The notes beneath the pieces were generated by a model. The model was not told the DNA's origin, made no database searches, and saw only the letters and a program-made list of their open reading frames with translations. Of a stretch of 64,000 bases of DNA, positions 48,696 through 57,305 are shown in pieces; positions within the stretch are counted from its first letter, which is position 1, and every line of letters starts with the position of its first letter. The stretch is from a virus, in the IMG/VR virus record IMGVR_UViG_3300044634_004833, positions 62,001 to 126,000 of that record. One strand, 5' to 3'. The position numbers were made by a program, and so were the translations under genes.

Positions 48696-49616
48696 ATGCA
48701 TTGTTTGCGTTTTCAACAAGGACATGGTGGTCGTTTCAGTGATCAGAGCTTGAGCAAGAAAAGCCCATCCTATATTGTTGATAAAGACTATGCGATTTGG
48801 CAGGATGACTGCCGTAAACTTTTGAAAGAATTGCCTCGTACTAAATCAATCAACATGGTGTGGAGTTCTCCTCCATATAATGTTGGCAAGTGCTATGAGA
48901 ACAATAAATCAATTAATGAATATCTAGACTTTCATAAAGAAGTGATTGATGAAATCATTCCTCGTATGGATGATGATGGAATTGTTTGCTGGCAAGTTGG
49001 TTTCTATGTGAATAATAAAACTGGCGAAATTGTGCCGCTTGAATATTTCTTCTATGACATGTTCAAGAAACATGGTTTGATTATGAAGAATCGAATCATT
49101 TGGCATTATCGACATGGTTTGACTTACGATAGTCGATTCGCTGGCAGACATGAAACAATTATGGTCATGACTAAAGGTAATCATAATTTTAATGTTGATC
49201 CTGTGCGTATGCCACAGATTTATAAGAATAAGAAGAAGAATGGAAAGTTGACCTGCAATCCTCTTGGTAAAAACCCTGGAGATGTTTGGGATAACATTCC
49301 TAATGTTAAGGCTAGTCACCCAGAGAAGATTGATCTGTATAATGGTCATACCAAGACCAAAGAGAAACATCCTTGCCAAACTCCAGTTGGTCTGGTTGAA
49401 AGGTGCTTGTTGAGCATGACTAAACCAAAAGACCTTATCTTGGACCCATTTGCAGGTACTGGAAGTATTGGTGTTGCTGCTGCAATTCATGGACGGCGAT
49501 TCTGGGGCTGTGAAATTTCAGCCAAATACGCTATCGCTGCCCAAGGTCGAATCAACCAAGCGTTGAGAGGGGAAGCTATGTGGCGACCCCATAACAAACC
49601 TATAAAATCTGTTTAA
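48696..49616 (+). CDS. Beta-class DNA methyltransferase 2
   Basis: 306 residues, paralogue of the preceding methyltransferase. Motif IV is WSSPPYNVGKCYENNK, motif I is LDPFAGTGSIGVAA. Shared blocks are IIWHYRHGLTYDSRFAGRHE, NPLGKNPGDVWDNIPNVKAS and HPCQTPVGLVERCLLSMT. The divergence suggests a different target sequence or complementary strand. GGAGGT six bases before ATG 48696 decides the start. It has its own promoter and leader element, so the two methyltransferases can be expressed separately. Likely protects phage DNA or marks it for the adjacent helicase/nuclease genes. Confidence 0.88.
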   Translation: MHCLRFQQGHGGRFSDQSLSKKSPSYIVDKDYAIWQDDCRKLLKELPRTKSINMVWSSPPYNVGKCYENNKSINEYLDFHKEVIDEIIPRMDDDGIVCWQVGFYVNNKTGEIVPLEYFFYDMFKKHGLIMKNRIIWHYRHGLTYDSRFAGRHETIMVMTKGNHNFNVDPVRMPQIYKNKKKNGKLTCNPLGKNPGDVWDNIPNVKASHPEKIDLYNGHTKTKEKHPCQTPVGLVERCLLSMTKPKDLILDPFAGTGSIGVAAAIHGRRFWGCEISAKYAIAAQGRINQALRGEAMWRPHNKPIKSV

Positions 49617-49662
49617 AAGTTAGTTTTGGTTTTTTCATTCATTTAAGAAAGGATGGTGCGTT

Positions 49663-51423
49663 ATGTCTACTACTCACGAGTTGGATGATCCTATTATTTT
49701 GAGAGACACTTTTAATATTGTTGATGCTGCTACAAGGATGCGGGCTATTAAGGATGCTTTGAATGATTCTTCTAAACGAGCACAAGCTATGCCCGTTGGA
49801 AACGAAGATATTATCATAGATGGCAATCAGTATAGTTGGGAGCCAACTATGCTTGATTTTGATAATTTATTATTTGATGTTGCAAACTTCCGTACTCCGA
49901 TTGCTTGCCAAGAATTTGGTATAGATGATCCTTATAGTAAATGGGATAGCGATCAAATTGAAGACCAATTGATTGCGATGAAAGCATTATACGAATGTGA
50001 ATACAAGGAAGAAGGTCAACGAGTTCTTTTTGACAATTTGAAATCTCACAAAAAACTTATTCGCCCATTAGTCGTGGACGGAATGGGCGTTGTTCGTGAA
50101 GGCAACAAAAGACTTTTTGCAATTTTGGAGCTTCATAAAAGAGGTGTTTGGCATCGCAAACAAATCGAAGTTGTAGTCCTGCATGAAAAAATACATGTAG
50201 TAGGCGGTGGCACAGAGTTGCAACCTGTTACTGACAAAACTCTAATTCAGAAAGTAAAAGAGCATTATAGCAAGCATGATGATGGCAAGAGAGATCATCA
50301 TGACTTCGAAAAAGCAGAACAAACCTATCTCCGCTACAACAAGGTTAATCCTTTTGATTCCACTCCTCTTCCTGCGGAGTTGGCAAACAAATCTAAAGAA
50401 AATAGGAAAATTATTAAAGAAGAATTTTTGCTAGGCGAAGCCATCTCTAAATTTAGGGATAAAACTGCCAGTTTGAGAGATGCTGGTGGCAAATTGATTT
50501 TGCCTGTGCGAACTAGTGGTCACATGCAAATAGTTCAATTAATGAAAGATATTGTTGACGTTATTAAAGCAATTAAACGACAATATGCAAACAATCCTCT
50601 TCTAAACCAGTTTATTGATTATGCATATCAAGAAACAATCAGCTATATTATCATGTTTCATGACGTAAATCATCCAGATCATGATCGAACTAGGCAAGAT
50701 TGTTACAGAGCTACTCATGGAGAAGTATGCCACAAATACTTCCTGCACTGTTTTGATAATGTTTGGGTTGAATCGATACCAAATTTTTTAATGCTGAAGT
50801 CGCAAGCAGTTGCCCCATCGCAACCTGCAACGCCCACACAGAATATTCAAGCACCCCCACAGAATATTCAAGCACCCCCACAGAATATTCAGCCAGTTTC
50901 TTCGCCTCCTTCTGGGCCTTCAGGGGCACAAGGCAGATTGCAAAGGGGTGGCGGTACTACGCCTCCTCCAGTTGCAACCATGTCTGATTATGATTCTATG
51001 AAGTTTGATAGAGATTATGTAAAGCAGGTTAAGGCAGATAAGGATAGGAATGGCGATGACATTTGTGAAAAAATCCATGATAGTGTTGGCAAAGTAACAG
51101 AAAACATAGAGTCTTTGTTGATAACTAAGATTTCAGGAAAGACTCAACTTGTATTATCTCCTGAAAACACTGGCAAGATAGTCAAATTGTTGATGAACAA
51201 TATTTGTGATAGCGCAGGTGTCATATTTGAGATTGAAAAGCTAGCACCTCCGATGGTGCAAAACAAATTTGTGGTAGATATTTTTTCTAAAGTTGTCGAA
51301 CATGGATTGCGTTTGATTTATAGAGTAATGCAATCTAATGGACAAGCAACTAATGATGTTGAAAAAATAATTGAGCGACAGACATTGGATGCAGTTCGAA
51401 ATCATTTGTTTGGCAAGAAGTAA
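49663..51423 (+). CDS. ParB-like domain protein of the methyltransferase-helicase module
   Basis: 586 residues. LIRPLVVDGMGVVREGNKRL followed by FAILELHKRG resembles the ParB-like G-N-R/K-R phosphate-binding loop. Upstream and downstream parts are helical. A Pro/Gln linker with three QNIQAPP units (residues about 390-415) precedes a C-terminal helical domain (KISGKTQLVLSPENTGKIVK). Similar ParB-like domains are used by DNA-modification and defence systems to sense or cut DNA. AAGGATGG upstream of the ATG. Fourteen bases before the helicase gene. Confidence 0.6.
   Translation: MSTTHELDDPIILRDTFNIVDAATRMRAIKDALNDSSKRAQAMPVGNEDIIIDGNQYSWEPTMLDFDNLLFDVANFRTPIACQEFGIDDPYSKWDSDQIEDQLIAMKALYECEYKEEGQRVLFDNLKSHKKLIRPLVVDGMGVVREGNKRLFAILELHKRGVWHRKQIEVVVLHEKIHVVGGGTELQPVTDKTLIQKVKEHYSKHDDGKRDHHDFEKAEQTYLRYNKVNPFDSTPLPAELANKSKENRKIIKEEFLLGEAISKFRDKTASLRDAGGKLILPVRTSGHMQIVQLMKDIVDVIKAIKRQYANNPLLNQFIDYAYQETISYIIMFHDVNHPDHDRTRQDCYRATHGEVCHKYFLHCFDNVWVESIPNFLMLKSQAVAPSQPATPTQNIQAPPQNIQAPPQNIQPVSSPPSGPSGAQGRLQRGGGTTPPPVATMSDYDSMKFDRDYVKQVKADKDRNGDDICEKIHDSVGKVTENIESLLITKISGKTQLVLSPENTGKIVKLLMNNICDSAGVIFEIEKLAPPMVQNKFVVDIFSKVVEHGLRLIYRVMQSNGQATNDVEKIIERQTLDAVRNHLFGKK
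50839..50892 (+). repeat. 21-base tandem repeat (QNIQAPP units)
   Basis: Two exact 21-base units starting CAGAATATTCAAGCACC (50839-50859, 50860-50880) and a partial third encode a Q-N-I-Q-A-P-P linker between domains of the ParB-like protein. Confidence 0.85.
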
Positions 51424-51436
51424 TAGGAGTAAAATC

Positions 51437-53377
51437 ATGGATAAGGTTAAGATACAACTTTCTGTAAATAAGTCTTTTGTAGAAGTTTATTGTATTGGGA
51501 ATGGAGAGTCCTACAAAGAGATAATGAAATTTGTAGGAATTCAAACTCAGGCAATGCCATATATTGGCAAGTCTGTAATCTCCACCAAATTATCAGAAGA
51601 TCAATATAGAATAGTCTTTGAAAGAGAAGCATTCGTAAAGTTATGGATAAGTTTTAAAAATTGGTATGCCATTCATTCAGGATTGCATTTTCGTAATTAT
51701 GGCGCTCATTTTGCAGACATGGAGATGACTGAAGAAGACGAAGATATAATTGATAGCATAGTTGCAGGAAATAATTATTCTGATGTTAAATTAGAAAACT
51801 ATACTTCAAGGAAAGATGCCGAAAACGAGATAATAAAACAGGATTTGATTAAGTTTGGAGTTTCACTATCTGATGAAACAAATCTTGAGGAAGATCAGTA
51901 TGCTAGTGTTAAACAACACTTAAATGGCAGTATTTTTAATTGCAGTTTGGCTGGCTGTGGAAAAACTATAGTTTCATTATCATCGTATGTCCTTGAGACA
52001 AACTGGCAAGTTCCTTTGGTCGTATTCGGCTCAAAAAGCGCAATAGATTCATGGCAAGTTCAAGAATTGCCTAAGTGGGTTCCAGAAATAGCGAAAAATC
52101 ATACAGTTAGAATTACATCTAAGAACATGCACATGTTTGATATGCTTGTGCGTAATAAAAAAGTAGTTTTAATAAACTATGATATTATTCATAGGATTTT
52201 TAATAAGCTATCACATTATTTTAAAGATGTTCATCCATATTGTATTTTGGATGAAGCACACCGTTTGAAAAATATAGCATCTAGGAAGACTGGCGCTATG
52301 TTGCGCTTGGTCGGATCGGCTTACAAAGTTAGAATTGTTACTGCAACTCCGAATCCCAATGATATTGCTGGCGGGCCTCAAAAAGATTTAATTACTTTGT
52401 TGATGCTTGCACATCCTAATGCTCATATTTCGCAATTTCAAGATGAAGAGTATTCTAAGAATGAATTCAGTAGGTTGACAACATACTCAAACAACTTACC
52501 AGATGAAGTTGTTATGCCTACTTATTTTGCAGAAATGAGTGCTTTGCATAAAGATTTCTATCTTAGGCATATTGCCAGCAAGAATAACATTAGACGTATT
52601 CAGGGCTATCTTAGAAGCCAAGACCTCATTCGTGCAAGCCGAGCGCTTGCACATATAATGATGTACATAGCCTTTCCTTCTAGTCCAACGATATTGGCTA
52701 GACTAGAAAGAGATGATGATATTGATTCTGCAGAGATAGAAAGTCTTAGAAATTCCGGTCATGGAAGCAAGATTAATGCAACAGTAAACATTGCCAAAGA
52801 TATTCTTGATGAAGGCAAAAAAGTAATTATATGGACTTCATGGAATGATACTGCAAATTATTTGCAAAGTTTCTTTAGAGCAGAGAATGCAGTAATTTAT
52901 AATGGTTCTGTAAGGGACAAAACTGTCCCATTGAAGGAGTTTCATGAGAATCCCAACTGTAGATTGTTTGTTGGGAATATAGGTTGTGGAGAAGCTATTA
53001 GTTTGCACAGGGTTGCACAACACGCCATATTTAATGACTATAATTATAATTACTGCCATTACGTTCAAAGTCGTAATAGGCATCGTCGTAGGAATATGCC
53101 AGTAGGAACAGTTCCTACTACATATTTTATTCAAGCCACCTACAATGGCAATCCAGAGTGGACAGTTGACCACAACATATCTGAAAGGATTGGCTTGAAG
53201 CATCGGAATAGCACAGATTTATTTAGCAGAATGGCACCTGTTGACTATTCAAAACCAAAGGACGATGCTCAAAAACTTGCAGGAACAGACAACAAAAATG
53301 ATATTAGGACTAATATTGAAGGAGCTTTGCGTACCATGATGGATTTACATGAAGGCATGGACAACAATGACTCTTGA
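51437..53377 (+). CDS. SNF2-type superfamily 2 helicase/translocase
   Basis: 646 residues. FNCSLAGCGKTIVSLSSYVL is a modified Walker A, PLVVFGSKSAIDSWQVQELP motif Ia, YCILDEAHRLKNIASRKTGA the DEAH-box motif II, and RIVTATPNPNDIAG motif III. KKVIIWTSWNDTANYLQSFF and VQSRNRHRRRN (motif VI, Q-x-x-x-R-x-x-R) complete the second domain. SNF2 proteins translocate on duplex DNA, as in type I restriction and DISARM-like defence. ATG 51437 has GGAG upstream. The gene overlaps the DUF3883-like gene. Confidence 0.82.
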   Translation: MDKVKIQLSVNKSFVEVYCIGNGESYKEIMKFVGIQTQAMPYIGKSVISTKLSEDQYRIVFEREAFVKLWISFKNWYAIHSGLHFRNYGAHFADMEMTEEDEDIIDSIVAGNNYSDVKLENYTSRKDAENEIIKQDLIKFGVSLSDETNLEEDQYASVKQHLNGSIFNCSLAGCGKTIVSLSSYVLETNWQVPLVVFGSKSAIDSWQVQELPKWVPEIAKNHTVRITSKNMHMFDMLVRNKKVVLINYDIIHRIFNKLSHYFKDVHPYCILDEAHRLKNIASRKTGAMLRLVGSAYKVRIVTATPNPNDIAGGPQKDLITLLMLAHPNAHISQFQDEEYSKNEFSRLTTYSNNLPDEVVMPTYFAEMSALHKDFYLRHIASKNNIRRIQGYLRSQDLIRASRALAHIMMYIAFPSSPTILARLERDDDIDSAEIESLRNSGHGSKINATVNIAKDILDEGKKVIIWTSWNDTANYLQSFFRAENAVIYNGSVRDKTVPLKEFHENPNCRLFVGNIGCGEAISLHRVAQHAIFNDYNYNYCHYVQSRNRHRRRNMPVGTVPTTYFIQATYNGNPEWTVDHNISERIGLKHRNSTDLFSRMAPVDYSKPKDDAQKLAGTDNKNDIRTNIEGALRTMMDLHEGMDNNDS

Positions 53378-54311
53378 TCTAAATACAAGCACATTTAACA
53401 AGCTGTGCGATATTTGGAACATATTGTCTAAAAACAAAGGAATAGATGTAGACTATCTTTCACATCTCTGCAAATCTATTAGATATAACGCAGGTTATGT
53501 TTTAGATTTTGGAATCAAAAATGAATTATTTTTTATAGATGAAAATAATTTAGTTTCTTTGACAAAGGAACAAACTATTTTTCAATTTAGATTGCAATTT
53601 ATTATAAATTATATTAAAAATAATATTGACATTTTGCCATACAAGAAGTCATTGCTTCGAGGAAGAATCGCTTTCATAAATGAAATAGGAATTTACAACA
53701 ATGTTTATCAGATTATGAACGATGCAGGATTAATCAAAGAAAGCTCTCATGATGCTGCTGTGTTTTGGAAATTTATAGATGCTATTGCTAGAAATAAATT
53801 GAATTTACTTAAAGGGGACTATGGATTAATTGGCGAAGAGCTGTCTATTGAATTAGAGAACTCTTATTTAGATGCTGTAAGCTTGACAGTCAATGGACCC
53901 AAAAGAAAATGCAAATGGATATCTATAGACCGTCCTCATGCAGGATACGATATAAGAAGTTATTACATAGATTCTAAAAACCGTTATGTCAAAAAACGTA
54001 TTGAAGTAAAAACTTCAAGGGATATAATAAAAGGAAGGATGTTTATAACTTGGAATGAATGGCGCAAAATGCGTTATGAAACAAGTTGTGGCAAGCTTCC
54101 AATCAAATATGTTATTCACCTTTGGGATATACATGATTTGAAGCATCCAAGACGAGCTATTTTGTGTTATGATGACATAGCTCCTTGTGTGCCAAGATTA
54201 AGAAATGGGGGCAGGATTGAGTCATTTAACATCGATGTTCGTAGGTTCTACGATAACCACAGATTCCACTATATTTCCAATCAAATTACCACAACTTTAT
54301 CACAGCCATAG
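53367..54311 (+). CDS. DUF3883-type nuclease-like protein
   Basis: 314 residues. The C-terminal 120 residues match the DUF3883 pattern: HAGYDIRSYYIDSKNRYVKK followed by RIEVKTSRDI and GRMFITWNEWRKMRYETS, where G-Y-D-I and I-E-V-K form a PD-(D/E)XK-like core. The N-terminal part is helical and unassigned. Such domains accompany SNF2 helicases in restriction and defence loci. Starts ATG 53367 or ATG 53349, both inside the helicase gene end; neither has a strong site. Probably a DNA nuclease or DNA-end-binding subunit. Confidence 0.65.
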   Translation: MTLDLNTSTFNKLCDIWNILSKNKGIDVDYLSHLCKSIRYNAGYVLDFGIKNELFFIDENNLVSLTKEQTIFQFRLQFIINYIKNNIDILPYKKSLLRGRIAFINEIGIYNNVYQIMNDAGLIKESSHDAAVFWKFIDAIARNKLNLLKGDYGLIGEELSIELENSYLDAVSLTVNGPKRKCKWISIDRPHAGYDIRSYYIDSKNRYVKKRIEVKTSRDIIKGRMFITWNEWRKMRYETSCGKLPIKYVIHLWDIHDLKHPRRAILCYDDIAPCVPRLRNGGRIESFNIDVRRFYDNHRFHYISNQITTTLSQP

Positions 54312-54717
54312 GTTTGCAGAGAACACAAACCAAGCATTTGTAAATAATGATTTTGCAAATTTATTTTTATTTTTGCCTAAGCCAGATATAGCAATTAAAA
54401 CAAAAGACTTCAGAAAAACAGTTTCCGAATTATTTGTTAAAAATCAATATAAACAAGTTGATAGATCTTGTTTTTTCATAAAAAATAATATTGGCATAAT
54501 ATTTCAAACTGGCAACAAAATGAATGCTGCAACTGATTTGCTATACCTTCAAAACGAATATGTTCTACAAAATATTTATGGAGCAATTTATTGCACCCCT
54601 TCGAAAAAATGGAGAGATATTTGGTCGGAAGGAGTTATAGAAGCTGATAATGTAATTGGCTTGTTAAATGATTGCAAAGCAGTAATAACTTTGCCCGTCA
54701 CACTATTCGAATTTTAA
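54235..54717 (+). CDS. Hypothetical last gene of the module, possible nuclease-like
   Basis: About 160 residues, but the start is uncertain: ATG 54235 or 54205, both well inside the preceding gene, an unusually long overlap. The body reads FFIKNNIGIIFQTGNKMNAA followed by LLYLQNEYVLQNIYGAIYCT and GVIEADNVIGLLNDCKAVIT. The arrangement loosely resembles the core of BglII-type restriction nucleases (strand, F-x-Q, helix, strand), though the usual acidic residue is not evident. It follows the DUF3883 gene and converges with the giant protein gene (15-base overlap). Confidence 0.5.
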   Translation: MFVGSTITTDSTIFPIKLPQLYHSHRFAENTNQAFVNNDFANLFLFLPKPDIAIKTKDFRKTVSELFVKNQYKQVDRSCFFIKNNIGIIFQTGNKMNAATDLLYLQNEYVLQNIYGAIYCTPSKKWRDIWSEGVIEADNVIGLLNDCKAVITLPVTLFEF

Positions 54718-57234
54718 ATCGTTTTTAACTCTTTTCACAGTTGCTCCAGCCCAATTTATGTCTGGCGCTAACTCTTGGACTTTTGCTGGATCAATTTTTG
54801 CGACAGTATTTGAGCCTAGAGCATTGAATACTTTTTTCAAATTAGTTGATATAGCAGTTTGATCTCCTGATTTTTCTGCTTCTGTTTCCATTTGTTTAAG
54901 AAATTTAGCAACAAGCTCGTTGATTACATTTTCATCCTTTGTTGCCCACCACTCAGGACTTATAGCAAAAATTTCATTCCAATGCCTACCTGTAAGCTGC
55001 ATTACCAAATCTTCATCAGTAATATTGTTCATGTTTTCCCAGCCAATGTATTTATCAAGATATTTTTCACTAATTGAATTATTAAGATAAAAACGATAGG
55101 TTTGCAACAAAGACCTGACTTCTGAAGAATTAAGAACTTTATTTTTCACTAAAGCATCAGTCAATTCTTTTCTTTTTTCTGCTTCTGAATAAATAAAGAA
55201 CCTCGTAAAATTAATATCAGGATAATATTTGGCGAAATTGGTCATAAACCAAATTTGGAATTCGTATCTGTTTTTTATGCTCAATAAGTTGCTGACTTCC
55301 CACTCATCAAATTTCTTAAATTTTTCAGCACCTATAATTTTTGTTAATTCATTTAAGTTTTTATTTGGAGCATGAATTAGCATGAATGCAATATCACTAT
55401 TTGATAATTTTTCTATATTATCAGTAATTTGATTTGTATCAGAATTTAAGTTGTCTGAATTTATGATTGCTTGAATAAATTTCAAATAAACGTCAGGATC
55501 ATTTCCATTTTCCTGTAATAAATTTAAAGCTTCAAGTATTTTTATTAATACAGGACCTCTTTGTTCTGTTAATACTTTTAGTTTTTTAGGATCTTTTATC
55601 CATGTATCTAATTCTTCCTGAAAAGCATGTATATTTTGTATAATTCCAAGTTTTTTAAATGTTTCTGGGTCTAATTTTTCGTATAACTTATTAATAAGAA
55701 CCCCTCCATGTATTACCATATTAATTATTTTATCATTTAAATAAGTGCTTCCTAAATTTTTAAAAACATCAGGATCATTTTTTAGTTTATCAAACAATTC
55801 ATCGCCTATGATTTCAAATCGTTCATTCATATCTTCTGGTGTTCTAGATCGCTTAATAAATTGAATTGCATCAGATAGATTTACTTTTCTTTTTATATTT
55901 TTAATCATATTCCATATTTCTTCTTTTTTATTATATTCTCCCATTGATATTATGAAGCTTTCTATAAAATTATCATAATTCCATCCTATATCAGAATATG
56001 ATAAATGGGTCAAATAATCTTTCAAATGTTTTTCATTTTTTGAAAGGAATAAAGCTTTCGACTTTGAATTAATTTTTTTGCCAATAATAAAAATGGCTTT
56101 CTCAGCATCAGATAGTTCGTCAAATTTATTGTCAGCAAGATTGTCTGTTAATTTTAGGAAATAGTACATTCTTTTGCAAATTCCATCAATTAAATCTTTT
56201 TCTTGTTCACAATCTTTTTTTACAGCATTTAAATTTTGTTGTTCAATTTGATCTTTTACAGATGTTTCAAATTTACTCAACGGCTCTGCTTTGAATTCAG
56301 AAACATTAACACCCATAGATTTAAGATAATCCAAATATTCTGGTAAATTTTGGTAGCCGTTTACTGAAAAAGAAATATTATCTTTTGTTGCGCCTCTAGC
56401 ATTTCTTCTGTCTACCCATTCAGAATATTCACCGGCAGTAGCAACTCCCGGGTTCACATATCTTGCTGGGTCGTTTGAGCTTTTGTTAAAATCAAATATA
56501 AAGTATTGAGTTTGTCCGTATTCATGTCTATAGTTAAAGTAATATTTTACACTTTCTGAACTACTAATGCACCATCTTTGGCCTTTGCCCATAATCCTAC
56601 ATTTAAATGGATCATCTCCTTTAAAAACCCATATGTTTTTGCCTTTTGAAACTAAATCAGCATTATTTTGTAGTTCTAAAAAAGCTGGATTTTGCAGTCC
56701 TTTTTCTGTTTTAAAATCTCCGTCATTATTTGGTTGGTGTTGTATACCATGTAATATTGAAATAAATTGATTCATATCATTGTAATTTGATATAATCTGA
56801 TCCTCAAATCGTATTTCAGGCTTGTTTTTGAAAAGTAACTCAATTTGATTGTTAGATATAAAACTTCTTAACAGAACCATCATTTCATCAATTGCTTGTT
56901 GAAATAATACGCTATTGTTTTCTTTTTCTGCGAAGTAAACAGCCGTTTTATATTCTGGTATGGTTATTTGTTTGTTTTTCAAATTATCATAAAGAACTTT
57001 TAAAACAGGTAACTTTGGCTCTTCTATTTCAATTTCTTTTTTCTTAATGAACTTGCTTTGAAGAATTGAAAAGGCTGATTTTTTATCGTGTGGAGTTGGG
57101 GCGGCTTCAAGCTCTGCAATAGCTTTCTCGACTTCTTCTTTGTTTGCTGGCCACTTAGCTTGCAAAAGTATATTTTTTACATTTGGATCAAGAGTTTCCC
57201 ATAGCTTGATCCATTTTTTGAAGGTTATATTCAT
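54703..57234 (-). CDS. Giant WCIS-motif protein, paralogue 2 (843 aa)
   Basis: Begins MNITFKKWIKLWETLDPNVK, with the capsid-targeting-like motif and an L-W-E site. It shares with the 28.5-31.3 kb protein an N-terminal helical segment (AAPTPHDKKSAFSILQSKF versus ASPEEIDKKAAFAKMQEKF), then KCRIMGKGQRWCISSS, QTQYFIFDFNKSSNDPARYV and EWVDRRN. The remaining 500 residues are helical and diverged. Two such copies on opposite strands argue for duplication and different roles. An AATAAATA box lies upstream. Likely a large virion-internal protein. Confidence 0.65.
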   Translation of the reverse strand: MNITFKKWIKLWETLDPNVKNILLQAKWPANKEEVEKAIAELEAAPTPHDKKSAFSILQSKFIKKKEIEIEEPKLPVLKVLYDNLKNKQITIPEYKTAVYFAEKENNSVLFQQAIDEMMVLLRSFISNNQIELLFKNKPEIRFEDQIISNYNDMNQFISILHGIQHQPNNDGDFKTEKGLQNPAFLELQNNADLVSKGKNIWVFKGDDPFKCRIMGKGQRWCISSSESVKYYFNYRHEYGQTQYFIFDFNKSSNDPARYVNPGVATAGEYSEWVDRRNARGATKDNISFSVNGYQNLPEYLDYLKSMGVNVSEFKAEPLSKFETSVKDQIEQQNLNAVKKDCEQEKDLIDGICKRMYYFLKLTDNLADNKFDELSDAEKAIFIIGKKINSKSKALFLSKNEKHLKDYLTHLSYSDIGWNYDNFIESFIISMGEYNKKEEIWNMIKNIKRKVNLSDAIQFIKRSRTPEDMNERFEIIGDELFDKLKNDPDVFKNLGSTYLNDKIINMVIHGGVLINKLYEKLDPETFKKLGIIQNIHAFQEELDTWIKDPKKLKVLTEQRGPVLIKILEALNLLQENGNDPDVYLKFIQAIINSDNLNSDTNQITDNIEKLSNSDIAFMLIHAPNKNLNELTKIIGAEKFKKFDEWEVSNLLSIKNRYEFQIWFMTNFAKYYPDINFTRFFIYSEAEKRKELTDALVKNKVLNSSEVRSLLQTYRFYLNNSISEKYLDKYIGWENMNNITDEDLVMQLTGRHWNEIFAISPEWWATKDENVINELVAKFLKQMETEAEKSGDQTAISTNLKKVFNALGSNTVAKIDPAKVQELAPDINWAGATVKRVKNDLKFE

Positions 57235-57305
57235 GAGATAATCTATTTATTTAGCAACTATCTTAAAATTAATCTATTCTAAATAAATAATACAGGAGAA
57301 ATACT

